In this document: piece after piece, positions 16,231-23,658 of the stretch
Numbering within the stretch: position 1 is the first letter of the stretch
Layout of the letters: every line of letters begins with the position of its first letter
Assembly: GCF_018131015.1 (NCBI RefSeq)
Contig: NZ_JAFCJJ010000041.1
Span: forward strand, 1 to 44,477
Origin: Bradyrhizobium diazoefficiens
GTDB taxonomy: Bacteria > Pseudomonadota > Alphaproteobacteria > Rhizobiales > Xanthobacteraceae
Length of the DNA: 44,477 nucleotides
Direction of reading: 5' to 3'
Position numbers and translations under genes: made by a program
Notes under the pieces: model-generated
Told to the model about the DNA's origin: nothing
The model's database searches: none
Seen by the model: the letters and a program-made list of their open reading frames with translations, nothing else

Positions 16231-17778
16231 ATGAACGGTGCGGAAAGCCTGGTACGGACGATGGTCAAGGGCGGGGTGGACGTCTGCTTCACCAACCCCG
16301 GCACGTCCGAGATGCATTTTGTCGCAGCACTCGATCGCGTTCCGGGCATGCGCTGCGTGCTCGGCCTGTTCGAAGGCGTGGTGACGGGCGCCGCCGACGG
16401 CTATTTCCGCATGAAGGGCACACCGGCCTCGACCCTGCTGCATCTCGGCCCGGGCCTCGCCAACGGGCTTGCCAATCTGCACAACGCCAAGAAGGCCAAT
16501 TCCGGCATCGTCAACATCGTCGGCCAGCACGCCACCTACCACATCGGCTACAACTCGCCGCTGACCTCCGACATCGAGGGGCTGGCCCGGCCGATGTCGT
16601 CCTGGGTCCGCACCTCGCCTGACGCCGCATCGGTGGCCGCCGACGGCGCCGCGGCGATTGCGGCGGCGAAAAGCGTGCCGCCGCAGATCGCGACCCTGAT
16701 CCTGCCCGCCGACACCGCCTGGAACGAGGCCGACGGCATCGCCGAGGTGCCGGCCGAGCAGCAGCGCGCGAGCTATTCGCCGCGGGCGGTCGAGCAGGCC
16801 GCAAAAATCCTGCACGGCGACGGCGAGGGCACGCTGCTGCTGATGACCGGCAGCGCGCTCAGCGAAAAGGGCCTGGCGCTTGCCGAGCGCATCGCCGGCA
16901 AGACCGGCTGCACCGTGATGGGCCCGACCTTCCGCCCGAGGATGGCGCGGGGCCGCGGCCGCTTCTCGATCGACCGCATCCACTATGTGATCGAGAACGC
17001 GCTGCCGATGCTGGCGAAATTCCGGCACATCGTGCTGGTCGAGTCCGACGATCCCGTGGCGTTCTTCGCCTATCCGAACAAGCCGAGCATGCTCAAGCCC
17101 GAGGGCTGCGACGTCCATCGCATGACCTCGTGGGGCGAGAATTCGATTGCGGCGCTGGAGGCGCTGGCCGGCGCGGTGAAGGCGAGTGCCAAGGACGTCA
17201 AGCCGCAGGCGCTGGCCGAGCTGGTGAAGCCGACCGGCGCGCTGAGCTTCGCGACGATCGCGCAGGCGATCGCCTGCGCCATCCCCGAGAACGCGATCAT
17301 GGTGGACGAATCGCTCACCACCGGCCGCGGCTTCTTCCCGCCGACGGCGGCGGCTGCGCCGCACGACTGGCTGCAGAACATGGGCGGCTCGATCGGCTTC
17401 TCGACGCCGCTGTCGATCGGCGCCGCGATCGCCTGCCCGGATCGCAAGGTGATCACCATGGTCGGCGACGGCAGCGCGATGTACACGATCCAGTCGCTGT
17501 GGACGCAGGCGCGCGAGAATCTCGACATCGTCACCATCGTGTTCGCCAACCGCATCTACCAGATCCTGCGCGGCGAGTTCGACAATGTCGGCGCGGGCGA
17601 GCCTGGCCAGCGCGCCAACGACATGTTGCGCCTCGACCGGCCGACGCTGGATTTCGTGGCGATGGCGAAGGGCATGGGCGTTCCCGGCCGCGCCGTTACC
17701 AATGCCGACGAGTTCAACAAGGCGCTGGCCGAAGCGGTCGCCGAGCCGGGGCCGCGGCTGATCGAAGTCCGGATGTAG
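16231..17778 (+). CDS. Acetolactate synthase large-subunit-like TPP enzyme
   Basis: 515 aa from ATG 16231. Three domains of the TPP-dependent decarboxylase family are visible. The N-terminal Pyr domain has the cofactor-activating Glu in LFEGVVTGAADGY. The middle domain has LLLMTGSALSEKGLALA. The C-terminal PP domain carries the TPP motif VGDGSAMYTIQSLWTQ...NR. At 515 residues it is shorter than IlvB/IlvI (~560-590), and no ilvH regulatory-subunit gene follows. Biosynthetic acetolactate synthase is therefore less likely than a stand-alone decarboxylase or lyase acting on a 2-oxo acid. The next gene starts 33 bp downstream and may be co-transcribed. Confidence 0.82.
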   Translation: MNGAESLVRTMVKGGVDVCFTNPGTSEMHFVAALDRVPGMRCVLGLFEGVVTGAADGYFRMKGTPASTLLHLGPGLANGLANLHNAKKANSGIVNIVGQHATYHIGYNSPLTSDIEGLARPMSSWVRTSPDAASVAADGAAAIAAAKSVPPQIATLILPADTAWNEADGIAEVPAEQQRASYSPRAVEQAAKILHGDGEGTLLLMTGSALSEKGLALAERIAGKTGCTVMGPTFRPRMARGRGRFSIDRIHYVIENALPMLAKFRHIVLVESDDPVAFFAYPNKPSMLKPEGCDVHRMTSWGENSIAALEALAGAVKASAKDVKPQALAELVKPTGALSFATIAQAIACAIPENAIMVDESLTTGRGFFPPTAAAAPHDWLQNMGGSIGFSTPLSIGAAIACPDRKVITMVGDGSAMYTIQSLWTQARENLDIVTIVFANRIYQILRGEFDNVGAGEPGQRANDMLRLDRPTLDFVAMAKGMGVPGRAVTNADEFNKALAEAVAEPGPRLIEVRM

Positions 17779-17811
17779 GCGCAGCACCAAACGGCGCCGG
17801 GGGGCGGGGCA

Positions 17812-18330
17812 ATGCAGGCCGAGCTGAACAAGGTGGTGGCGGCAGTCCGGGACTTCTACGCCAACGACAAGTTCCTGTTCGAGAAGGACATCGGCGAGCG
17901 CGCGATCACGCACCGCTTCGCCGTCTATCTCGAACGGCAGTTTTCCGGCTGGGCCGTCGACTGCAATTACGACCGGCTCGGCGAGCGCACGCTGCATCTG
18001 CCGCACGGCACCATCATCTCGACCGACGATCATCTCGGCAAGTCGATCTATCCCGACGTCGCCGTGCACCAGCGCGAGATCCCGAACAATCTGCTCACGG
18101 TGGAGATCCGCAAGGCGAGCAATCACACCGCGCTCGATCATGACCAGCACAAGCTGATGGCGCTGACCGACCCGCATGTGTGGTTCGCCTACGAGATCGG
18201 TGTGCTGCTCGTCCTCGACAGGGACCGCGTGACGCTGTCGGAAGTCTATTTCGGCGGCAAGCTCGATGCTTCCCGCTCGCTGTGGCTGGCCGCACGGCTG
18301 GTGGAAGCCGGATTGGGCATGCCGCGTTGA
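17812..18330 (+). CDS. Hypothetical protein with PD-(D/E)XK-like motif
   Basis: 172 aa. The centre reads IYPDVAVHQR then LLTVEIRKAS, i.e. Pro-Asp in one strand and Glu-x-Arg-Lys in the next, about 20 residues apart. This is the layout of PD-(D/E)XK nuclease folds. The N-terminal helix ends with ERAITHRFAVYLERQF, a region that in such proteins carries the first acidic residue. No DNA-binding or ATPase domain is attached. It could be an active nuclease or an inactive fold member; I do not recognise a named family. It follows the TPP enzyme gene by 33 bp and ends just before a strong hairpin. Confidence 0.65.
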   Translation: MQAELNKVVAAVRDFYANDKFLFEKDIGERAITHRFAVYLERQFSGWAVDCNYDRLGERTLHLPHGTIISTDDHLGKSIYPDVAVHQREIPNNLLTVEIRKASNHTALDHDQHKLMALTDPHVWFAYEIGVLLVLDRDRVTLSEVYFGGKLDASRSLWLAARLVEAGLGMPR

Positions 18331-18338
18331 CCGCAAGC

Positions 18339-18360
18339 GGAGGCCGCCGGGGCGGCCTCC
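18339..18360. terminator. Strong hairpin after the 172-aa gene
   Basis: GGAGGCCGCC (18339-18348) and GGCGGCCTCC (18351-18360) are perfect complements. It begins 8 bases after the stop codon at 18330. It also lies just beyond the orphan peroxidase tail (18376-18419, minus strand), where it would have been the natural terminator of that gene. Confidence 0.7.
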
Positions 18361-18375
18361 GTCCGCAACCAAACC

Positions 18376-18419
18376 TCAATGCACCGGATCGCCCTGGCCG
18401 AGTGCATAGGCCACGAGAT
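18376..18419 (-). pseudogene. Orphan 3' end of a haem peroxidase gene (44-bp repeat copy 1)
   Basis: Read on the minus strand this encodes Asn-LVAYALGQGDP-Val-His and a stop. That matches the last codons of the peroxidase at 20663-22210 (Asp-LVAYALGQGDP-Leu-His). The nucleotide match is 43 of 44 with 20663-20706, the single difference being at 18384/20671. Homology stops abruptly at 18419/18420, where an in-frame TGA appears three codons upstream, and at the stop codon on the other side. It is either a tail left when DNA was inserted into the 3' end of the peroxidase gene, or the last relic of a deleted second peroxidase. Confidence 0.85.
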
Positions 18420-18583
18420 TCCCCGGTCAGCCTCGGCGTGCCCACCATGACAAATGCATTGAGGGTGCGCGCAGCTAATTGCAGCGCAGGATGCATTGTG
18501 TTAATCTGCAATATCAAGTTGCGCCATTCTGCCGTTTAGAACTTCACGATGCTTGAAGGTCGATAAACCAGTGGAGGCGAACG

Positions 18584-18796
18584 ATGTCCAAAGCGACAAT
18601 CAGTATTTCACCTGAAACGCACGCGATTCATATCGTGGTGCCCCCCGGTACCAAATGGACCGAGGTGGGCAAGATCGTCGAACAGGCCACAAGCTCAATG
18701 TTGAAAGCTCCGCGCCTGTGTAACACGTGCATTTCCGGCCGCGTGTTGCAGATCACGGAAGAACTCCCCGCGGTGACGAAGGTCGATATCGGCTGA
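18584..18796 (+). CDS. Candidate RiPP precursor peptide (CxxC) of an MNIO cassette
   Basis: 70 aa from ATG 18584 with GGAGGCGA upstream. No signal peptide or membrane segment. Residues 1-40 look like a folded or leader region (ISISPETHAIHIVV, then an amphipathic helix KWTEVGKIVEQATSSML). Cys46 and Cys49 sit in RLCNTCISGR, followed by a 17-residue tail. DUF692/MNIO enzymes modify Cys or Asp/Asn residues of small peptides encoded beside them, and this gene lies 49 bp upstream of one. Cys46 and/or Cys49 are the likely modification sites. It does not look like the signal-peptide-bearing DUF2282 bufferins. I do not recognise the family; the precursor role is inference from position. Confidence 0.7.
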   Translation: MSKATISISPETHAIHIVVPPGTKWTEVGKIVEQATSSMLKAPRLCNTCISGRVLQITEELPAVTKVDIG

Positions 18797-18819
18797 AGTT
18801 GTTGCTTTTCTCCCGCGGG

Positions 18820-18833
18820 GCGGCCGTGGCCGC
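18820..18833 (+). promoter_or_regulatory. Short hairpin between peptide and MNIO genes
   Basis: GCGGC (18820-18824) and GCCGC (18829-18833) pair around CGTG in the 49-bp gap, just before the AAGGG ribosome site of the MNIO gene. It might lower read-through so that more peptide than enzyme is made, but the stem is short. Confidence 0.3.
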
Positions 18834-18845
18834 AAGGGCGTATCT

Positions 18846-19736
18846 ATGCGCGATTCCGCGTCGGCGCTGGGCATCGGTATTCTGCATAATCCGGTCGTCC
18901 CGGACTTACTCAAGTCTGATCCGGGCATGGTGGACTACGTCTCCATCATGCCCGATCTGTTCTGGAGCGATGGCGGATCTGGCGCCAATCCGCGCTTTGT
19001 CGAATCGGAGCCATGGATGGAGTTTATCGACTGGGCCTGCAGTCGATATCCGCTCGTTGCGCACAGCATCGGACTTTCGCTCGGCAGTGCGGAGTTTTCC
19101 GACGACGCCTATGTCGAGCAGCTTGCCGATTGGCATCGGCGCTATGGTTTCCTCTGGCACAGCGATCACCTGTCCTTCACCCAGGTCCGGTCGGCCTCCG
19201 GCCAGGAGCAGAATGCCGGCATGGCAGTGTCCTTGCCGTTTGATTTCGAGGTGCTGGCACTGCTGACTGCGAGAATTCAAGCGCTGCGCCCGCGCTTGCC
19301 ATCACCATTTCTGGTCGAGAATGCCGTCGCTTATGTGACCTTTTCCGATGAGGAGATGAGCGAACCGGCGTTTCTCAATTCGCTGGTCCGCGACAGCGGC
19401 TGTTGGTTGCTGCTGGATCTGCACAATCTCTACACCAATGCGCGTAACCACAGGTTCGACGCCTCTGCCTTCCTGCGACAACTCGATCTGGACGCGGTGC
19501 TCGAGGTGCATGTCGCAGGGGGAACCGAAGAGGAGGGTATCTATACCGATGCCCATTCGGGCCCCTGTCCCGAGGCGGTCTGGTCGCTGCTCGAAGAGAT
19601 CATGCCATGTACGCCGAATCTGAGGGGGGTCACCTTCGAGTTTCATGACTCCTACTTCTCGATCTTCGGTGCCAAGGACGTCCGAGCCCAACTGGACCGG
19701 GCGCGCGCCATCTGGGATAGGCATCGGCCGCGATGA
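18846..19736 (+). CDS. DUF692 multinuclear non-haem iron oxidase (MNIO, MbnB/TglH/BufB family)
   Basis: 296 aa from ATG 18846, with AAGGG eight bases upstream. It is a TIM-barrel iron enzyme; family members use two or three iron atoms and O2 to rewrite residues of a peptide. The expected metal ligands are all present: His73 (VAHSIGLSLG), Asp107-His108 (HSDHLS), Glu158-Asn159 (VENAV), Asp191/Asn194 (LDLHNLYTNA), His222 (EVHVAGG), Asp235/His237 (TDAHSGP) and Glu265 (FEFH). It should therefore be active. The product could be an oxazolone-thioamide or thiooxazole (as with MbnB, BufB), Cys beta-carbon removal (as TglH), or a new change. The stop overlaps the partner gene start (ATGA), so the two are translationally coupled. 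Confidence 0.9.
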   Translation: MRDSASALGIGILHNPVVPDLLKSDPGMVDYVSIMPDLFWSDGGSGANPRFVESEPWMEFIDWACSRYPLVAHSIGLSLGSAEFSDDAYVEQLADWHRRYGFLWHSDHLSFTQVRSASGQEQNAGMAVSLPFDFEVLALLTARIQALRPRLPSPFLVENAVAYVTFSDEEMSEPAFLNSLVRDSGCWLLLDLHNLYTNARNHRFDASAFLRQLDLDAVLEVHVAGGTEEEGIYTDAHSGPCPEAVWSLLEEIMPCTPNLRGVTFEFHDSYFSIFGAKDVRAQLDRARAIWDRHRPR

Positions 19737-20578
19737 GCGTAGCGTCTTTCCAGCAGGCGCTTTGCGATTTGATCGCATCCCCTCGTCTCTGTCGTGCGCT
19801 CCGCGCCGGCGACGAGGGCGTCCTCGCGAACTATGAGCTCTCCGCGCGAGAACGAACGCGGTTGTGCGACGTGGTGCGGCAGCGCGGCATGTCGACGAAT
19901 TGCTCGCTGTATCGCGCCAATCGCGTCACTCCGCTCTACATGATCCTCACTTACACGCTCCGCTCGCTGGGCGATCAGCTTCGGTCCCTGCTCGATGAGT
20001 TCTGGGACGCGAAGATCTATCAGGACGGCCAGTTTTCAGGCGAGGTGGAGCAATTCGCCGCTTTCCTCCGCAAGCGCATTGCCGAAGGTATCGTGTCGAG
20101 TCCATTTACGGCCGAACTGCTGGAGTACGAGCTCGCGCTCAACGCCCTCAAATGCGCCCCGCGCAAGCAGTTGCTGCGCGAAGTCGAAGCCCTGTCCGCG
20201 CCCGGTCTGGATACACCGTGCAGGATTCATCCGCTGGCTCGCCTGGTTTGGTTTCACCACGATCCGGCCGCACTTCTTGATGCCGCTGCGCGCGACGGAA
20301 TTGCCTCGACGACAATCCCGCGCCAGGAAACATTACTTGTGCTGAGTCTGGCGGCCGGCAGCCTGAGCGTTATCCAGCTTCCCGACGACTTCCGGCGCGT
20401 GCTTGACGACGACGGGCACTTTCTCGAATCGTTGACGCCGCGGCTGGCACCCGCGTTGGCCGACGCTGGACTTCTGGTAGACCGGCGAGCGCTCGGACAC
20501 GACCACGTGCCCGAAAAAGCGCCTGCTCTCGCCGGGTACGCGGGAGAGGGAGCAGGCCTGCGCGGGAGCACGACGTGA
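19733..20578 (+). CDS. MNIO partner protein (putative peptide-recognition subunit)
   Basis: 281 aa; ATG 19733 overlaps the MNIO stop by four bases. The N-terminal ~35 residues (FQQALCDLIASPRLCRAL, then VLANYELSARERTRL) resemble the short helical domain seen at the start of many RiPP-associated proteins and MNIO partners of the MbnC/TglI/DUF2063 kind. A mostly helical middle (TPLYMILTYTLRSLGDQLRSLLDEFW) follows, and a C-terminal alpha/beta part (RIHPLARLVWFHHDP, TLLVLSLAAGSLSVIQLP) resembles the substrate-binding domain of these partners. In characterised systems the partner binds the leader and activates the oxidase. The last ~35 residues are low-complexity. Exact family assignment is by pattern and position. 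Confidence 0.75.
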   Translation: MSVASFQQALCDLIASPRLCRALRAGDEGVLANYELSARERTRLCDVVRQRGMSTNCSLYRANRVTPLYMILTYTLRSLGDQLRSLLDEFWDAKIYQDGQFSGEVEQFAAFLRKRIAEGIVSSPFTAELLEYELALNALKCAPRKQLLREVEALSAPGLDTPCRIHPLARLVWFHHDPAALLDAAARDGIASTTIPRQETLLVLSLAAGSLSVIQLPDDFRRVLDDDGHFLESLTPRLAPALADAGLLVDRRALGHDHVPEKAPALAGYAGEGAGLRGSTT

Positions 20579-20614
20579 GTCACGCCACGTCATGCCTTCG
20601 CGGGCGATGACAAA

Positions 20615-20641
20615 AGGCCGCCCGCTTTGCACGGGCGGCCT
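20615..20641. terminator. Bidirectional terminator between the MNIO cassette and peroxidase
   Basis: AGGCCGCCCG (20615-20624) and CGGGCGGCCT (20632-20641) are perfect 10-bp arms with a 7-nt loop. On the minus strand TTTT follows the stem, so it fits the peroxidase transcript best; it lies 36 bases past the partner stop as well. Confidence 0.8.
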
Positions 20642-20662
20642 GTTCGATGGAGAGCTACCCGC

Positions 20663-20706
20663 TCAATGCAGCGGATCGCCCTGGCCGAGTGCATAGGCCA
20701 CGAGAT
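20663..20706. repeat. 44-bp direct repeat copy 2 (peroxidase 3' end)
   Basis: This is the stop codon and last 13-14 codons of the intact peroxidase gene. It matches 18376-18419 at 43 of 44 positions in the same orientation. The two copies bracket 2.2 kb that holds exactly the three-gene MNIO cassette and one terminator. This is the geometry left by integration into the 3' end of a gene. Confidence 0.85.
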
Positions 20707-22210
20707 CCCTCAGGCGGAAATCGGTGCCCGTCACCGGCGCCCATTGCGGGTCGAGCGAGAGCATCGAGGCATTGTCGCCGAACATCATGCCGAGGAAGAC
20801 TTCGGCGGTGATGCGCCCGCCGACCGGTCCGAGTTGCGGCGTATTGACCGTGCCCGGCGCCGGCGCGCCGGTGGCCGGGATCGGGACGGCGGTCTGGAAT
20901 TGACGCGCCTCGGCGAGGATGTAGGTCCACAACGGGCAGTTTCCGGCAAAGACGCCGTTGGCGATGCTGGCGATCTTGACCTGCGGATCGCCGGAGCCCG
21001 GCTCATCCACGGCCCTGCCGATGATGATCTGGTCGTCGTTCAGCGGCGTCAGGTGCATCGCCCGCGCAACCGCCTGCCCGGAGGGCAGCTTGAGCGCCCA
21101 GCCGCGTTCGAGATTGCGCAACGCCAGCGAGAACGGCGGGTCCGAGGCGATCTCCGGCGGCAGCTTGCGCAGCGGATCGACCAGCGAGGTGTCGATGCGA
21201 TAGGCGAACTGCAGCCGCCGCTTGTTGTCCGGGTTGGCGGCATCGTCCTCGTTGCCGTAACCGCGAACGTCGATGTCGATGAAGCGTCCCCAGTCGATCG
21301 CGCGTCCTGGGCCCATGGCGCGGAAGCCGGTCAGCGCGTTGTTGTCCGGATTGTTCGGGTCCGGGAAGATCTGGATCAGCATGTTGTCGGCGTCGTTGAG
21401 GCGATAGCCGGGCCGGATCATCGAATGTCCGAGCCGATAGGCGGCGACCGAAAACTCGACCGGCATGAACGGATAGGTGTGCCAGTGGTAGTAGCGGAGC
21501 TTGCTGCGGTCATAGTGGCCCGCGGCGGTCTTCAGCTGGCTCAATACGCTGTCATGCACGATCCGCGGCAGGAAGTCGTTGAGCACGACATACTGGTAGT
21601 GGAAGCGGACGCGCTGCTGCACCGCCTCGAACGGCAGGCCGGGATTGTCGTCCACCATGCGGTTGTGGAATCGCAGCATCAGTCCCTGGAACTGCGAGAC
21701 GATGCTGTTCTCGTCGTTGCGGGGATCGCCGATCAGTGCGCGGCCCTTGAAGCGGGGCAGGTCGCTCGCATCGGGCACGCCGGCGCCCGTCAGCGTCTCG
21801 CCGAGGCGAAACTTGAGCCCGTCATACATGTAGGGCTGGTCGCTGGGCCCGCGGCCGTAGAGATTGTCGAGATCGAGCGCGGGCGTGCGGAAATCGACCA
21901 GCCCGTCCGGGTCCTGCTGCTTGGCGAGCGAACTGATGGGATCGAAGGTGATGTCGTGGTCGATGAACTGGCCGAAATAGGTGTAGAGCGCGGGAATCCC
22001 GCTCTCCTCCGCATCGGGGCTGTCCTTGGGAGCGTCGAAGCTCCCGACCATCTTGTCCGCGAGTGCTGCAAGGTTGGCCATGGTGTCGGCCTGGTTGGGA
22101 CCGAAACTTGCCGGCGTCACATTGCGGAACATGCGGCCGAAGCGGCCTTGCGAAAGCGGCGAACGTGTCGCGTTCAGACCGCGCGGAGTAATGGCGTGGC
22201 GGCTGCTCAT
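20663..22210 (-). CDS. Haem peroxidase, animal-peroxidase family
   Basis: 515 aa, no signal peptide seen. Family landmarks: distal His85 in YFGQFIDHDITFDP, catalytic-type Arg164 in DPRNDENSIVSQ, and proximal His262 in AAYRLGHSMIRPGY. The order and spacing fit bacterial members of the myeloperoxidase-cyclooxygenase superfamily. They oxidise small molecules with H2O2, and some are fatty-acid dioxygenases. A YHWH sequence at 241-244 resembles the Tyr/His motif of cyclooxygenases but lies ~20 residues before the proximal His, so it may be chance. The start is fixed by a near-perfect ribosome site. A lipoxygenase-like gene lies 3 kb away. The 3' end is duplicated at 18376-18419. Confidence 0.92.
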   Translation of the reverse strand: MSSRHAITPRGLNATRSPLSQGRFGRMFRNVTPASFGPNQADTMANLAALADKMVGSFDAPKDSPDAEESGIPALYTYFGQFIDHDITFDPISSLAKQQDPDGLVDFRTPALDLDNLYGRGPSDQPYMYDGLKFRLGETLTGAGVPDASDLPRFKGRALIGDPRNDENSIVSQFQGLMLRFHNRMVDDNPGLPFEAVQQRVRFHYQYVVLNDFLPRIVHDSVLSQLKTAAGHYDRSKLRYYHWHTYPFMPVEFSVAAYRLGHSMIRPGYRLNDADNMLIQIFPDPNNPDNNALTGFRAMGPGRAIDWGRFIDIDVRGYGNEDDAANPDNKRRLQFAYRIDTSLVDPLRKLPPEIASDPPFSLALRNLERGWALKLPSGQAVARAMHLTPLNDDQIIIGRAVDEPGSGDPQVKIASIANGVFAGNCPLWTYILAEARQFQTAVPIPATGAPAPGTVNTPQLGPVGGRITAEVFLGMMFGDNASMLSLDPQWAPVTGTDFRLRDLVAYALGQGDPLH

Positions 22211-22212
22211 GA

Positions 22213-22223
22213 ATCACCTCCTT
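22213..22223 (-). promoter_or_regulatory. Near-perfect ribosome binding site of the peroxidase gene
   Basis: On the minus strand AAGGAGGTGAT, an 11-base complement of the 16S rRNA 3' end, stands two bases before ATG 22210 (GGAGG spaced six from ATG). It decides the start and predicts strong translation. Confidence 0.85.
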
Positions 22224-22723
22224 GAAAAAGTCGCGCTGGAAAAATACTCAAGCGAAAGTTGTGCGTGATCTAATATGCAGGCGAGGCTAGATCGGACTTT
22301 TCGGGGCCACAAGCCCGGCAGATCACATCGCGACCGCCGTCGATGCTCCGCCGGAAGCGAGCGTCACGGGCAAGCTGCGGCCACGCTTTGCGAATTTTCC
22401 TTCTGACGGGACCAAATAACATTCTCGTCATCGCACCGCCGCAGACGACGCAACGTCAGCTTCGCCGACCTAATCAGCGTAGCGATCGTCGTGGTTGGCG
22501 ACCGCGCTCGCGCAACGCGTGTGGCGGTGTGCGCGGCATGCACGCCGCGTTCGGCAAGGCGCGCAGGATGCGGCAAGCCGTCCTGGCCCTGGCCATCGCA
22601 GCCAATGTGACCCCGGCCACAGTGGGCAGGCGGGCTTTCGACCCAACGTGGGCGGACTTGCGCTGGTCTGTCCCGCGGGACTAGTTTCCGCTCATTGGCG
22701 ATCAGGCATTTTTGGAGGTTCTG
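22224..22723. other. 500-bp divergent gap without a supported gene
   Basis: This lies between the peroxidase start and a rightward small secreted protein gene. The open frame at 22343-22684 has Arg-rich, shadow-like composition and no ribosome site, and I do not call it. Promoters for both neighbours are expected here. No repeat or clear operator was seen. Confidence 0.5.
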
Positions 22724-23140
22724 ATGCGTAAGTCATATTTGCTCGCGGCCACGGCGGCGCTGGCGCTCACCCTGCAAACGCCGCTCGCGCTGGCGCAGAG
22801 CGCGCCCGCCGCAAGCGATACGCCTCCGGCCGCCGCCACCACCGCTCCGCCCGCGGCGAGCACTCCGCCAGCGGCAACCTCCACGCCTGCTGCATCCACC
22901 ACGCCTGCTGCATCCACCGCACCGGCAACCACGCCGAGCGCTGCCACCGACACATCCAGTCCCGCGCCGGCTGCGAAGAAGAGCGCCGAGAAGAAGCCGG
23001 CCGAGACCAGGAACAAGACCAGGAAGATGACGCGGCAGCAGGAGATCGATCATTCGATCGACACCGGAACGGTTCCCGCGCGCTATCGCGCCAACGTGCC
23101 CCGGGAGTATCAGCAATACATTCCGTTCGACAAGCGCTGA
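22724..23140 (+). CDS. Secreted Ala/Pro/Thr-rich protein
   Basis: 138 aa from ATG 22724 with TTGGAGG nine bases upstream; an earlier in-frame TTG at 22712 overlaps that site. A signal peptide (MRKSYLLAATAALALTLQTPLALAQ) is followed by ~55 residues of Ala, Pro, Thr and Ser. These include two exact tandem 18-bp units at 22883-22918, which may change in number by slippage. Then comes a Lys/Glu-rich linker and a short conserved-looking end (RQQEIDHSIDTGTVPARYRANVPREYQQYIPF). The low-complexity part is probably a periplasmic spacer. Function is not known. Confidence 0.75.
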   Translation: MRKSYLLAATAALALTLQTPLALAQSAPAASDTPPAAATTAPPAASTPPAATSTPAASTTPAASTAPATTPSAATDTSSPAPAAKKSAEKKPAETRNKTRKMTRQQEIDHSIDTGTVPARYRANVPREYQQYIPFDKR

Positions 23141-23172
23141 CGAATGCTGCCTGCGGGCCCCGGGGGGAGGGC

Positions 23173-23619
23173 ATGAGTGACGACGCAAAGGATGCTGGCC
23201 TGGTCGCGATGATCAGCAGCATTCTGGGAGGCGGCAAGCGCACTGAGGCCGTCGAGGCGGCGATGCCGGCCGAATGGATTGCGGCGGCGCCGGCGAGCCA
23301 GCCGGAACCGGCGGTCTCGCTGCAGCCGCAGGATGCGCCGGCTGCCGAGGCGGCGGAGCCGGCCGGTCAGCCCGCAACGTCGCAGGGCAGGCGGCGGTTG
23401 CCCGCGGAAGCGATCGCCGAGCTTGTGCTGGGCGAGTTGCGTAAAATCGACAATTTTCCGGCGTCCGGTGTCTCGGTCACGGTCTACGGTTATCGGCATT
23501 GGAACGCGATGCTCACCTTCGCGCCATTCTCGACCACCTTCCAGAACGCGGCGCGGATTCGCCAGGCCATGCCCGACCTCGTCTTCAAGCTGCGCCGTTT
23601 CGTCGAGCTCGAGATATAG
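23173..23619 (+). CDS. Hypothetical protein with Ala/Pro-rich linker
   Basis: 148 aa from ATG 23173 behind GGGGGGAGGGC. A short N-terminal helix (GLVAMISSILGGGK) joins through a low-complexity Ala/Glu/Pro stretch (~45 residues) to a compact C-terminal domain. That domain runs from RRRLPAEAIAELVLGELRKI through VSVTVYGYRHWNAMLTFAP to DLVFKLRRFVELEI. There is no signal peptide. I do not recognise a named family. It lies 32 bp after the previous gene and 39 bp before the GreA-like gene. Confidence 0.65.
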   Translation: MSDDAKDAGLVAMISSILGGGKRTEAVEAAMPAEWIAAAPASQPEPAVSLQPQDAPAAEAAEPAGQPATSQGRRRLPAEAIAELVLGELRKIDNFPASGVSVTVYGYRHWNAMLTFAPFSTTFQNAARIRQAMPDLVFKLRRFVELEI

Positions 23620-23658
23620 GTCTGGCACCCCCCGGAACGGTTCGATGGGATCAAGAGA

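Noticed and set aside
20627..22225. 532-aa plus-strand frame over the peroxidase gene
   Set aside because: It is the antisense shadow; the minus strand has peroxidase motifs and a near-perfect ribosome site.
22343..22684. 113-aa open frame in the peroxidase upstream gap
   Set aside because: Arg/Pro-rich composition typical of a random frame in GC-rich DNA, no ribosome site, no domain.
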